DNA from: Niastella populi | GTDB lineage: Bacteria > Bacteroidota > Bacteroidia > Chitinophagales > Chitinophagaceae | NCBI RefSeq assembly: GCF_002078015.1 | Contig: NZ_LWBP01000123.1 | Location: forward strand, 1-64,000 | Reading direction: 5' to 3' | DNA length: 64,000 nt | Shown here: positions 1-8,184 of the stretch, piece by piece | How positions within the stretch are numbered: the first letter of the stretch is position 1 | Layout: the number at the start of each line of letters is the position of its first letter | Position numbers and translations under genes: made by a program | The notes under the pieces: generated by a model | The model's database searches: none | The model's input: the letters and a program-made list of their open reading frames with translations, nothing else | Told to the model about the DNA's origin: nothing

Positions 1-1775
1 GCGCTGGCGCAGATGGTTACATTTTCTGTAGTTGTTACCGGCGCCGAAACGCCGATAATCTGTGAACCTGCAACAGTATTGTTACAGGCATCCGTAGCAG
101 ATACATACAGCGTATGCATTCCGTTTCCCGGAAAAGTTACGTTGGCGCTTCCACCTGTTGCAGCAACCGGCGTTCCTGACGGGTCGAAGCTCCAGGAATA
201 AGCATATGGAGGAACGCCGTTTTTTGCGGAAGCCGACAGATTATGGGTTAAACCCTGGCAAACCATAAGAGCAGGGGTGTTGATCGGGTTCGAAGGATTA
301 TTTAAGGATATGTCCTGACACTCCAGTGTCATCGTCCACGGACCGGCCGCGCCAATGCAGGAATTTGAACAACCTGAGGCGCCCCAGCATGATCTGTAGA
401 ATTTTAAAATAAACGGAATATTCTGCACAGCGCACGAAGGCACAGGCATACAACTCTGAACGTCGCCAAGAATGGAAAAATTACTTGCATTACAGGTACC
501 GCCACCTATTCCGTTGCAAAACCATACTAAACCGCCGGCAGAGGGGCTTGAACATGCACCGGAACCGATCTTTACTGCGCCATCCTGTAACCAGCAGGTA
601 GAACCGTTTGCAACATAACTGAAATTGAAACTGATATTAGTGATTGTGGTATTTGCCGGCTGTGCCACATTGAGATTATAATCACATGAGTTGGCAAAAT
701 TACAACTCGCGTTATACCGGCTGCCCGTAATGGATGCCTGGGCAAGCGTATTTGAGGCCGTCACAATGGGATCAACTACCAATTCGTATTTACCGATATT
801 CTCCGAAATCCATTTGGCCGGCACCACAACATCCATCCATTTGTCGCCGATTGCATACGCCAACCCAATCGAGCGTTCCTTGGTAAAGCGGGCATAGGCA
901 ACACCGGCATCAACTTTTAATGCATCTTTGCCATTGTTAAAAACGGTAAGCTGTCCTACCCCTTTTTTTGATTTCGCATTATCAGTGAAACGGATACTGG
1001 TATTTTTTCCTTCATTGAATTCATCGCGAAAGATCAATTCATCATATTCCCCGAATTCATTTGTTTTTATAATGAAGTTTGTTTTTATAACGCCCCTGAA
1101 TACCCTTAGTTCGGCATCGATGCCACTGAAAATATTTGTCACATACATGCCGTCTTCACCGATGGTATAATTTGTCCAGTCAGGCGTTGCCAATGCAATC
1201 TCCTGGCCTTTTTTGTTAGCCAGCAGTTTCCAGTTATTGAAAGATATTTTTCCATATACAGTATGAATGGATATATTGCGGTTGGGTATGTCGAAACTTA
1301 CCGGCTCCTGCGTATTGACAGATGTGTATTTGCCATTCTCCACCGGTTGCAACTTATGATCGATGGTAGTCCAATGGCCATTCTTCAACATATTCAGGTC
1401 GCCCAGCGCCTTTTGCTGATATATCCTGTTCGTATCGGTCAAACTCCTAAAGAACCGTTCATCGACCTTTCTTTTACTTAGTATTTCAACACAGTTTTCC
1501 GGTGCACCTTCCGGCAGTATCCCCAACTCAGGATGATTGTAGTAACCCGGTTCATTGTATTTCAACCATGCATCATCATTGCTTTTTACTTTTTCACGAA
1601 AGGAAGTATAGTTGAATTTACCGGCAACCATTCCCGATCGCGGCTTTGAATGCTCACCTGTTTGTGTACCGGCAGAGGCTGTAGCGGTTTGTGCGGAACC
1701 GGTGTAAGGCACTGAAAGTATAATAATAAAGATAAACTGAAAGTAAACGAACAAAGAACTTAATAGTTTTTTCAT
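1..1775 (-). CDS. Large secreted surface protein, C-terminus beyond window
   Basis: The minus-strand frame is open from an ATG at 1775 to the window edge, about 590 codons, so the C-terminus is missing. It begins with a signal peptide (MKKLLSSLF... ending near GSAQ, about residue 29). The middle has no domain I can name. Near the edge there is a PKD/Ig-like stretch (GVPPYAYSWSF followed by a GMHTLYVSA core), and Cys pairs occur in the second half. Chitinophagaceae carry many such multi-domain exported proteins that usually end in a type IX secretion signal; that end cannot be checked here. Export is well supported. A surface or adhesin-like role is inferred. Confidence 0.75.
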   Translation of the reverse strand, partial: MKKLLSSLFVYFQFIFIIILSVPYTGSAQTATASAGTQTGEHSKPRSGMVAGKFNYTSFREKVKSNDDAWLKYNEPGYYNHPELGILPEGAPENCVEILSKRKVDERFFRSLTDTNRIYQQKALGDLNMLKNGHWTTIDHKLQPVENGKYTSVNTQEPVSFDIPNRNISIHTVYGKISFNNWKLLANKKGQEIALATPDWTNYTIGEDGMYVTNIFSGIDAELRVFRGVIKTNFIIKTNEFGEYDELIFRDEFNEGKNTSIRFTDNAKSKKGVGQLTVFNNGKDALKVDAGVAYARFTKERSIGLAYAIGDKWMDVVVPAKWISENIGKYELVVDPIVTASNTLAQASITGSRYNASCNFANSCDYNLNVAQPANTTITNISFNFSYVANGSTCWLQDGAVKIGSGACSSPSAGGLVWFCNGIGGGTCNASNFSILGDVQSCMPVPSCAVQNIPFILKFYRSCWGASGCSNSCIGAAGPWTMTLECQDISLNNPSNPINTPALMVCQGLTHNLSASAKNGVPPYAYSWSFDPSGTPVAATGGSANVTFPGNGMHTLYVSATDACNNTVAGSQIIGVSAPVTTTENVTICAS

Positions 1776-2059
1776 AAAAAGGGTCGATAACGATTTAACC
1801 TTGTAAAGGGGCAATAATGAGGCTGAGATGAAAAAAAACACGGCATTTCAATCGGGGGAAGAGCACTTATTGCAGCACATTGATCGTGAAAAGTAAAATT
1901 TTAGCATACGCAGGAAGAGTTAAGGGTTTGTCACAGGCAGGGACCCGTTTCAAACAACAACGTATAAATATCAAATTTAGTATTTTGAAATTCAGCAGTT
2001 AACAACAATACCAGCAACTGGCACTCAGGAATTAGCAGGGCCGGGTGTTATTTCACCTG

Positions 2060-2524
2060 TTACTGTTGTACCTGCACCCGTATAAAACAGGTAGCCCCAT
2101 CGATATTGAGATTGAATCTCGTAATGCCCGCCGAAACAGGCGTACCAACCGCCATAAGGCTGATCAGGTGAATACCGGTTTGAGTGAAACTGCCAAACCC
2201 TGCAAATGCAAATCCATTTGCGAGTGATGTAGAGTAATTCCATTCACCGGTTTTTGTAACGTTGACAGTAACGATCAGTTCCTCATCCATTCCCACAGCT
2301 TGTCCTGCAACATACGACCCGTCAACAACGGCATCGGAACAATTTGCGCCGGAAGGCACCAATGAAAATACGGCTGAACTGTCCACCGGGCCGCCGCCAC
2401 CGCCACCGGGCAGCAACCCATTCTCTGCAGAGATTTCTTTTTGGCATCCGACATTTGCTAAAAGGAGCGGGAGAACGATTAAATGCAAAAAGGTAAGTGA
2501 TTTACCATTCATGAGTAAATGCAT
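2060..2524 (-). CDS. Small exported lipoprotein with Ig-like module
   Basis: 154 residues. Start could be residue 1 or the internal Met5 (2512), which places the hydrophobic signal closer to the N-terminus. The signal ends in NVGC followed by QKE, a lipoprotein-like cleavage site with a polar -3 residue. After a Gly-rich linker, the rest (NCSDAVVDGSYVAG..., repeated T/V strands, GVGTPVSAG-like turn) resembles the beta-sandwich modules repeated in Bacteroidota surface proteins. Function unknown. It lies upstream of, and in the same direction as, the large surface protein at 1-1775, with a 284-base gap. Confidence 0.7.
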   Translation of the reverse strand: MHLLMNGKSLTFLHLIVLPLLLANVGCQKEISAENGLLPGGGGGGPVDSSAVFSLVPSGANCSDAVVDGSYVAGQAVGMDEELIVTVNVTKTGEWNYSTSLANGFAFAGFGSFTQTGIHLISLMAVGTPVSAGITRFNLNIDGATCFIRVQVQQ

Positions 2525-2927
2525 AAGCAGCCGGTGTTTTGGGGTAAGTTATTGATAATTGGCAAAGATAAAGAAAGGAGCGGCATGGACAGTCACAACA
2601 CGTCGAAGCAATTTCACAAGACCGTTGAAGGGAATCCTGAACCTGACCGGTTAAACCGGAATGAATATGATTGAGTACGACCCGGAGCGGCTAATTTTAG
2701 ACCAATGATGCCTAGAGCGCACTGATTGTAATCACAAATCCACGCTTTAAATTATAAATACCTCATTTGCAATTGCAAACCACCTGTTTATAATGTTAAA
2801 CCATACTTTTAAAATTATAAATGGCCGATTGTAATTTTAAAAGATGGAATAGGGTCAATTTCTATCCCAAACGCCGGCCTGCCACTCCATTATGAATTCA
2901 CAAACCGATATGTTATTTTTACATCTT
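2525..2927. other. Divergent intergenic region, AT-rich palindromes
   Basis: About 400 bases between a minus-strand lipoprotein and a plus-strand exported protein. The left part (2525-2700) shows nothing recognisable. The right part is AT-rich and holds two dyads that are listed separately. No convincing ORF. Confidence 0.5.
2766..2842. repeat. AT-rich palindrome pair
   Basis: A perfect 14-base palindrome TTTGCAATTGCAAA sits at 2766-2779. A perfect 11-base inverted repeat follows (TTTTAAAATTA at 2807-2817, TAATTTTAAAA at 2832-2842). A related imperfect dyad lies upstream of the AraC-type gene (6554-6579). The spacing and position ahead of a gene suggest operator sites, but no regulator is assigned. 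Confidence 0.45.
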
Positions 2928-3821
2928 ATGAAAACCCTATTGCTGTTTCTTTTCCTGGCCGTTGGTCAATTTGCACTTGCACAGGATGAGCCTGGTTATC
3001 CCGATATGCGCTGCTGGAGTATCCGCAACAATGATACTTCCGACCGGTACATTTTTGCCGATACGGCTTTGATCCGCATTTCGCCCGATACCAGGCAGCC
3101 GCCTGCCGATACATTGTTTGCCGGTGATAATATTACTGTAACCGGTGTTGCAGCCAACGCACTTACCATTCGTGGACTGAAAGGTCCCTGGCTTAAAATA
3201 AATTATACAAAGAACGGCCACGCAAAGACGGGATACATCTGGCAGGGCCTGGTAAGCTGCAGGGAACTTCGCCGTGGCGATGTGAAATTTGTGCTTGGTA
3301 TTGAACGCCGGGCCGACAGTGTTATCGGTTCGGGAAAAGATAAAGTTATCCGCCAGCGGTTTCTTGTAAAGCTCAAAGTGGTACAACAGGGCGTTGTACG
3401 AGCAATAGCAGGTTTTATTACAGACAACGATGAAAGCGCGAACTTCTGCGATGGTAAAGTAATGAGCGGTATGGGACTTTCGAACGTGCAGCATATATTA
3501 GACATCACCTTTTCAGGCGGGGCCTGCGGCGTACCCAGCTATGATTATTACTTCGCCTTTACAAAAACCGGCCAGTTGATCCGGTTCCCCGAAAAATTCA
3601 ATGTAGGCGATGCGGGTGTATATTACCATGAAGAAACGTTTACCTTTCCCAATGAAAAGAATGGTAAACCCGATTCTATCTTGTGGAAAATGACCGAAGC
3701 AGAAGCTGCGGAGGAAACAGATAAGAACGGTGAGCCAAAGTACAAGGTCACCGCAAGCAAAAGCGCCACATATACCTGGGATGGCGTGAATGAAAAGCTC
3801 TCGGGCCAGGCCGGAAAATAA
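2928..3821 (+). CDS. Exported protein with SH3b-like N-terminal region
   Basis: Start chosen at the Met giving MKTLLLFLFLAVGQFALAQ, a clean signal peptide. In-frame Mets at 2892 and 2910 would add a polar leader and are less likely. The region after cleavage (ADTALIRISPD..., GDNITVTG, GPWLKINYTKNG, TGYIW) has the strand pattern and G-W-I pattern of bacterial SH3 domains, roughly residues 35-95. The remaining ~190 residues are not recognised; four Cys are spread through the mature part. Monocistronic, closed by a strong terminator at 3842. Role unknown; a periplasmic or surface location is inferred. Confidence 0.75.
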   Translation: MKTLLLFLFLAVGQFALAQDEPGYPDMRCWSIRNNDTSDRYIFADTALIRISPDTRQPPADTLFAGDNITVTGVAANALTIRGLKGPWLKINYTKNGHAKTGYIWQGLVSCRELRRGDVKFVLGIERRADSVIGSGKDKVIRQRFLVKLKVVQQGVVRAIAGFITDNDESANFCDGKVMSGMGLSNVQHILDITFSGGACGVPSYDYYFAFTKTGQLIRFPEKFNVGDAGVYYHEETFTFPNEKNGKPDSILWKMTEAEAAEETDKNGEPKYKVTASKSATYTWDGVNEKLSGQAGK

Positions 3822-3841
3822 TACATATACAATTTCAAAAA

Positions 3842-3873
3842 AGCCTGCCGGTTTAGCCGGGAGGCTTTTTTTG
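3842..3873 (+). terminator. Intrinsic terminator
   Basis: Stem AGCCT(G)CCGG / CCGG(G)AGGCT with a TTTAG loop and a following run of T, 20 bases after the stop at 3821. Confidence 0.85.
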
Positions 3874-4054
3874 TTCTTTTGACAATTAAAGCCCACAAAA
3901 ATTGGGGCCACTTATAATACGTATGTGCCTATACCACATGGTCACCCGATCATGGCCGGCAATGCCAGCAGGATAGAGCAGGTTGCTTTGTACCTTCCCA
4001 ATAACTTACATTTAGTTTACTGGAAAATATTTGCAAATAGTATCCACAGACGAA

Positions 4055-4077
4055 GCCGAAAATCTTAAGAGTAGGCA
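4055..4077 (+). promoter_or_regulatory. Leader motif shared with 7804-7829
   Basis: GCCGAAAATCTTAAGAGTAGGCA lies 27 bases ahead of the beta-helix lipoprotein start. Nearly the same string, with two extra A, is found 38 bases ahead of the Cys-rich peptide gene. GCC/GGC ends could pair. Function not known to me. Confidence 0.45.
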
Positions 4078-4104
4078 CCCATTAACTAAACGCTTGCTTT
4101 TTTT

Positions 4105-5178
4105 ATGAAAAAAAACACACTAACGCTTGCATTGCTTGTATGCATGGCGGCCGCAGCCACTTTTACCGCTGCCGGTTGCAAAAAACAGGTTGAACAAATA
4201 CCAGAACAGGATCAGGGAACTGAAAGAACAGCCACTACAGAAGCTTCAGGAGAAGTATTTGTAACAAATGGTACCTGGACGGCCAGGATCAATGGTGTTA
4301 CGAAGTATACCGGCACCGATTACATTGCAGCCATTCAGGCAGCCTGTAACAACCTCACCGCCGGCCGCACCTCCAAAGAAACGATCACCATTAAAAATTC
4401 AGGCAGCTCGGGTAATTCGGGCGGCGCTATCAAAGCGGTGAACATCCCCAGCTACACCATTCTTGATTTTGTAGGCACTACTTTCAACTGCAACAGCAAT
4501 GACCTGCTGATCGTTCCTGTACAGGGCGACAGAAAAACCCAGATCGAAGTAAGGAACCTGCGCGTAACCGGTAACCCGCGTTACGGGATCTGGTTCAAGG
4601 GTTGTAGCAATATGGTCCTTAGCAATATCACCATGTCGCTTAGCGCTGGCTTGGGCATTCGCGTTGACCACAGCACAGCAGCTACCAGTAACCTAACCAT
4701 CAACGGCAACATCAACATCACCGGCTCGGGTACCCATGCCATTGAAACCTATGGGTTAGACGGCTTCAATATCGGCAGTGTAACCTGCAACAATACCGGC
4801 GGATGCGCCGTACTGTTGAACCAAAGCAGGAACGGATCGGTTGGTACCGTAACAGGAAGCTATAATAACAATGGCGGCGGTTACGCCACTTTCCGCGTTG
4901 CCAATAACAACGGCCCCAACGTAACCTGTGCCAAAGTTTATTCGCGTAACAGCGGCCGCGGATTCTTCAGCGTTTCAGGCAGTAACGGAACCACGGTAAA
5001 CACGGTAGATATCGCCAATTCTACCAGCCACGGCATCTTCCTGGAAGATGCATCCAATACCAGGGTAAATGGAGGAACGGTTTCCAGCGGCAATCCAAAC
5101 GTGCAACACGTAAGAACCTCCAACTGCAGAACCGCTGTGAACGGCCAGGTGTATACAGCGGCCAATGGCAGATGGTAA
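4105..5178 (+). CDS. Right-handed parallel beta-helix lipoprotein
   Basis: 357 residues. N-terminal signal with a lipobox TAAGC (Cys25), followed by KKQ, so it is a lipoprotein. From about residue 95 the chain is a series of short Asn/Gly/Ser/Thr-rich turns (NLRVTGNPRYGIW, NITMSLSAGLGIRV, TVDIANSTSHGIF) typical of pectate-lyase-type parallel beta-helix (PbH1) repeats. This fold is used by polysaccharide lyases, GH28 enzymes and non-catalytic surface proteins; I see no clear catalytic set, so I do not name an enzyme. Preceded by a leader motif shared with 7804 and followed by a long hairpin. Carbohydrate binding or cleavage at the cell surface is an inference. Confidence 0.8.
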   Translation: MKKNTLTLALLVCMAAAATFTAAGCKKQVEQIPEQDQGTERTATTEASGEVFVTNGTWTARINGVTKYTGTDYIAAIQAACNNLTAGRTSKETITIKNSGSSGNSGGAIKAVNIPSYTILDFVGTTFNCNSNDLLIVPVQGDRKTQIEVRNLRVTGNPRYGIWFKGCSNMVLSNITMSLSAGLGIRVDHSTAATSNLTINGNINITGSGTHAIETYGLDGFNIGSVTCNNTGGCAVLLNQSRNGSVGTVTGSYNNNGGGYATFRVANNNGPNVTCAKVYSRNSGRGFFSVSGSNGTTVNTVDIANSTSHGIFLEDASNTRVNGGTVSSGNPNVQHVRTSNCRTAVNGQVYTAANGRW

Positions 5179-5190
5179 TTCATTAATTAA

Positions 5191-5276
5191 AACCACACAG
5201 GTACCTGCTTTTTTGTGTATTCCCACGACAACGTTTTTTTGGCAATACACCAGGCATGTATGGTACCTGTGTGGTT
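5191..5276. repeat. Long nested hairpin
   Basis: A perfect 15-base inverted repeat (AACCACACAGGTACC at 5191-5205 and its complement at 5262-5276). Inside it TGC/GCA and GTGTATT/AATACAC pair as well. The whole folds into one ~86-base hairpin. It lies between the beta-helix gene and the next lipoprotein gene; it may serve as a terminator or be a remnant of a repeat element. Confidence 0.7.
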
Positions 5277-5293
5277 CCATTTAATTATATCAT

Positions 5294-5857
5294 ATGGCAC
5301 AATGGATCTTTATGATAAGCATCATGCTGCTGATGGCCTGCGATCGACGTAACACGAAACCACCTGCGCCGGCCCCTGCTGCGGCTGTTACCCACTACCC
5401 TGCCGCATTGCCACCGTCAGTGATAAATTACCTGCAGCATGTATATCCACAATGGCGTGTTGTTGAAAAAAGCGATTACAGTAAAACCTGGTGGTCTTTC
5501 TATGACACCAGCTACAACCCCTGCTGGGCGCGTACAGATATAAATGACGATCAACTGGCCGATTATGCCCTGTGGTTAAAAAAAGGAACGCAGTTACGAT
5601 TGGCTATTTGTACTGGTGAAGCCAACCGGTTATTCAGCCATACCATTGTGATTGACACCAGCGATGTGTTTAACGAAGCAGCGCATAACCTGTCGATGGG
5701 TATTGCAGTAGCGCCGCCAGCACAAATTGATGTAGTGAAACCCCGCATACAATCACTGATACTTAAACCGAATGGATTTGCGCTGATGGAACTGGAAGAG
5801 CGTACCCGTATTTATCATTGGGCGAACGAAAGCATTCAAACGTTTTACATGAAATGA
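5294..5857 (+). CDS. Hypothetical lipoprotein
   Basis: 187 residues. Short signal with lipobox LMAC (Cys16), then a Pro/Ala-rich linker. The mature part has D-x-N-D-D (TDINDDQLADYALW), similar to calcium-binding or FG-GAP-like loops, but no family is recognised. Its stop overlaps the start of the next gene (ATGA), so the two are translationally coupled. Function unknown. Confidence 0.7.
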   Translation: MAQWIFMISIMLLMACDRRNTKPPAPAPAAAVTHYPAALPPSVINYLQHVYPQWRVVEKSDYSKTWWSFYDTSYNPCWARTDINDDQLADYALWLKKGTQLRLAICTGEANRLFSHTIVIDTSDVFNEAAHNLSMGIAVAPPAQIDVVKPRIQSLILKPNGFALMELEERTRIYHWANESIQTFYMK

Positions 5858-6477
5858 AAACAGCCTTTACGCCGTTCCTGTATACGATACTAATAATTTA
5901 CATCCTCTTTTTTACCCGCTGTACCAATAGCGGATCCGGCGCGTTTGTAAAAGATATCGATGGCAATGTATATCCAACCTGCACTATTGGCAACGAGGTA
6001 TGGATGGCCGCCAACCTGCGCGTAACCCGTTATCGCAACGGCGATCCTGTTTCCCTTTTGACCGACTCAACCGCCTGGAGCAAAACCACAACAGGCGCTT
6101 ATTGCTTTTATAATAACGATTACTCCTTTGATACCGCTTATGGTAAACTATATAACTGGTATGCCATAAACGACCCACGCAATATAGCCCCCGAAGGCTG
6201 GCATATTCCCACCAACGAAGAAATAACAGCCCTGATAACTGAACTCGAAAAAGACCCGGCCAATGCCGGTAAATTAAAACAAAATGGGTTGGGCGGCTAC
6301 CGCTTTTATACCGGCGCCACCTTTCATACCCTGGGTTTCAACGGCTATTGGTGGGGAGCAAACCACAGCTTTGAGCTCTACGACCATAGTCCCCGTATGT
6401 ATACCGGAATGGCCGATGTACAACGCAATACATATGAAGCCGGTTATGGCATGGCCATCCGGTGCGTGAAGGATTGA
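5854..6477 (+). CDS. FISUMP-domain lipoprotein
   Basis: Start set at 5854, where ATG overlaps the preceding TGA by ATGA; an upstream in-frame Met lies inside the previous gene. The signal carries lipobox FTRC. The rest matches the Fibrobacter succinogenes major paralogous (FISUMP) domain: DIDGNVYPTCTIGNEVWMA near the start, then YGKLYNWYA, GWHIPTNEE and a C-terminal GMAIRCVKD. The domain is common in exported Bacteroidota and Fibrobacter proteins; its molecular role is not established. Coupled with the lipoprotein upstream. Confidence 0.85.
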   Translation: MKTAFTPFLYTILIIYILFFTRCTNSGSGAFVKDIDGNVYPTCTIGNEVWMAANLRVTRYRNGDPVSLLTDSTAWSKTTTGAYCFYNNDYSFDTAYGKLYNWYAINDPRNIAPEGWHIPTNEEITALITELEKDPANAGKLKQNGLGGYRFYTGATFHTLGFNGYWWGANHSFELYDHSPRMYTGMADVQRNTYEAGYGMAIRCVKD

Positions 6478-6573
6478 TAATTACTTGTAAACGTTGAAGT
6501 GCCTGCACGGGCATACCCATTATCTAACAGCTACGATCAATTGTGATTTATATGTGCAATTTTAAAATATAAA

Positions 6574-6600
6574 TTGTACTGACAAAACATTCTACTTTTG
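6574..6600 (+). promoter_or_regulatory. Putative Bacteroidota promoter of AraC-type gene
   Basis: TACTTTTG at 6593-6600 matches the Bacteroidota -7 element TAnnTTTG, with a TTG at 6574-6576 as a weak -33 box. A near-perfect dyad GTGCAATTT/AAATTGTAC (6554-6579) overlaps the upstream box and could be an operator. Confidence 0.4.
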
Positions 6601-6706
6601 CTGTCGTATAACACAACACCTCCCCTATTAAAATCACAGACAATTCAGGATGATAAAGGCGCCTGTTAAGTAATGCATCTGATTTATTCTACCTAAAATA
6701 CTAACT

Positions 6707-7069
6707 ATGAAGCTATCAAATGAGGACCTGCGAAAAATTGCACAGGTAAAATCCATTTTAGAGAAGGAGTACCGGAACAATAATACGCATGCACAACTGG
6801 CCAGCAGGGTAAACACCAATGAAAGCAAACTACGCAAGGGGTTTAAACTGGTGAACAATAAAACAATTTATGAATACCTTACCCAGGTGCGGATAGAAAA
6901 AGCGAAAGAGCTGCTGGAGACAACCGATGATCCGGTAAAGGCGATAGCATTCAAATTGGGTTACGATGTAAGTAACCTGGTAAAACAGTTTAAGAAAATT
7001 ACGGGCATGGCCCCGATCGAATGGCGCAGGAAAAATACACCGAATCGTTCTTTCACCTTTATGTTATAA
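6707..7069 (+). CDS. Short AraC-family DNA-binding protein
   Basis: 120 residues, essentially only the AraC/XylS DNA-binding domain: first helix-turn-helix around residues 25-48 (HAQLASRVNTNESKLRKGF) and second around 70-105 (PVKAIAFKLGYDVSNLVKQFKKITGMAP). There is no N-terminal effector domain, so its activity may be set by its level or by a partner. It stands 5' of the MauE/Cys-rich peptide genes and could regulate them; this is inference from position only. Confidence 0.85.
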   Translation: MKLSNEDLRKIAQVKSILEKEYRNNNTHAQLASRVNTNESKLRKGFKLVNNKTIYEYLTQVRIEKAKELLETTDDPVKAIAFKLGYDVSNLVKQFKKITGMAPIEWRRKNTPNRSFTFML

Positions 7070-7295
7070 TAAAGAAAAACCGGATTCGCCATGAGTTTAA
7101 CCGGATTCGCCAATAATCAATAAGTAATTTGCTGCTGGCTTCAATGCCAGATTATATTCTTCTTACACTTCCTCCACTGTTATCAACCTCAGACACTGAT
7201 AAAAATCTTCTTCCGGGAAAGGATTGTACACCAGCAACTTTATTTTATGAATAAATGATGCATGGCCGGTTGGCCCTGTACTTAGACCTTATTTT

Positions 7296-7778
7296 ATGAA
7301 AAAAGAACTATTAAGCAGCAGGCAGCTACCAAAGCCTGTTCTGTATAACCTGTTATCATTTACCTGGTTAAAAAAACAAATCGTTGTTGAAGTTATCAGC
7401 TCGCTGTTGATCATTCTTTTTATTTATACGGCATTGAGCAAGCTATCGAACTATAATAATTTTATCGCTCAATTAAGCAAGTCGCCCTTTATTACTTCCT
7501 ATGCCAATTCAATTGCATGGAGCATCCCTGCGGTTGAAATAGTACTATCTCTTTTGTTGGTCTTCAACAAAACACGGTTATTGGGATTGTATGCTTCGTT
7601 CTTTCTGATGAGCCTGTTCACCGCTTACCTGGTAATCATGTTGAACTTCAGTTATTATATCCCCTGCTCCTGCGGCGGTGTATTGCAATATTTAACGTGG
7701 AATGAACATATAGTATTCAACTCGTTCTTTATAGTTATTGCCGGAACAGGTGTTTTATTAAAAGAGAACACCTTTTAA
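7296..7778 (+). CDS. MauE/DoxX-like redox membrane protein
   Basis: 160 residues with four hydrophobic segments. The pattern (IIFLYTALSKLSNY..., ...CSCGG between the third and fourth segments) fits the MauE/DoxX family, which in methylamine utilisation and in Bacteroidota clusters is linked to thiol-disulfide chemistry. The CSC pair near residue 125 is a likely redox centre at the membrane. It is followed by an exported four-Cys peptide (7868) and a propeller-like protein (8185), and a TlpA-type thioredoxin faces it (9215), so a role in oxidising or maturing the peptide is plausible but inferred. Confidence 0.75.
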   Translation: MKKELLSSRQLPKPVLYNLLSFTWLKKQIVVEVISSLLIILFIYTALSKLSNYNNFIAQLSKSPFITSYANSIAWSIPAVEIVLSLLLVFNKTRLLGLYASFFLMSLFTAYLVIMLNFSYYIPCSCGGVLQYLTWNEHIVFNSFFIVIAGTGVLLKENTF

Positions 7779-7803
7779 AATATTTACGCGTAAACAAGGG
7801 AAT

Positions 7804-7829
7804 GCCGAAAACCTTAAAAAGAGTAGGCA
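7804..7829 (+). promoter_or_regulatory. Leader motif shared with 4055-4077
   Basis: GCCGAAAAC then CTTAAAAAGAGTAGGCA: the second copy of the leader string seen before the beta-helix gene, ending 38 bases before the start at 7868. Confidence 0.45.
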
Positions 7830-7867
7830 AACAAACTTTTATTTGGTTTAATCAAAAAAGCTGAATT

Positions 7868-8065
7868 ATGAAAAAAATTAAGTTCTCACTCGCTGCACTG
7901 GTGCTTATAGTAGCCATTGCAGGCACTGCTACTGCCAATGCCAATAAACAACTGGCAGATCCCTGTAGTAAAGTAGATCCGAAAGGACTAATATGTGTTG
8001 ACGGTTCCGATGAACCATGCTGTGAAGATGATTTCGGCAATATCTACTTTTATCCACCGCTTTAA
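7868..8065 (+). CDS. Exported Cys-rich small peptide
   Basis: 65 residues: a Sec signal (residues 1-25, ending TANA) and a ~40-residue acidic mature peptide with Cys at 33, 43, 51 and 52. Small exported peptides of this layout (NVEALA-type, DUF6520-type) occur in Bacteroidota beside propeller proteins and TlpA-like thioredoxins; I am not certain which family this belongs to. It sits between a MauE-like redox protein and a propeller-like protein and carries the shared leader motif. Role unknown; disulfide-bonded extracellular peptide is the likely state. Confidence 0.7.
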   Translation: MKKIKFSLAALVLIVAIAGTATANANKQLADPCSKVDPKGLICVDGSDEPCCEDDFGNIYFYPPL

Positions 8066-8070
8066 TCGTT

Positions 8071-8169
8071 TGGGGCTGACTAAAAAGGAGCCTTACCAGG
8101 TCAGGTGACTGAGTAGATGGTCGTGCAGGTTATTCCCGGCCATTTCGCGAACCTTTTTGGCCAGCCCCA
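8071..8169 (+). other. Structured ~100-nt element, candidate RNA
   Basis: Long-range arms TGGGGCTGACTAAAAAGG (8071-8088) and CCTTTTTGGCCAGCCCCA (8152-8169) pair at 17 of 18 positions if one G-U is allowed. Inside are two smaller hairpins: TCAG-GTGA-CTGA (8101-8112) and a 7-base stem 8117-8123/8137-8143. The fold is a three-way junction ending 15 bases before the next start codon. It may be a cis-regulatory RNA or a small repeat element. Confidence 0.45.
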
Positions 8170-8184
8170 TTTTAAATTAGTTTT

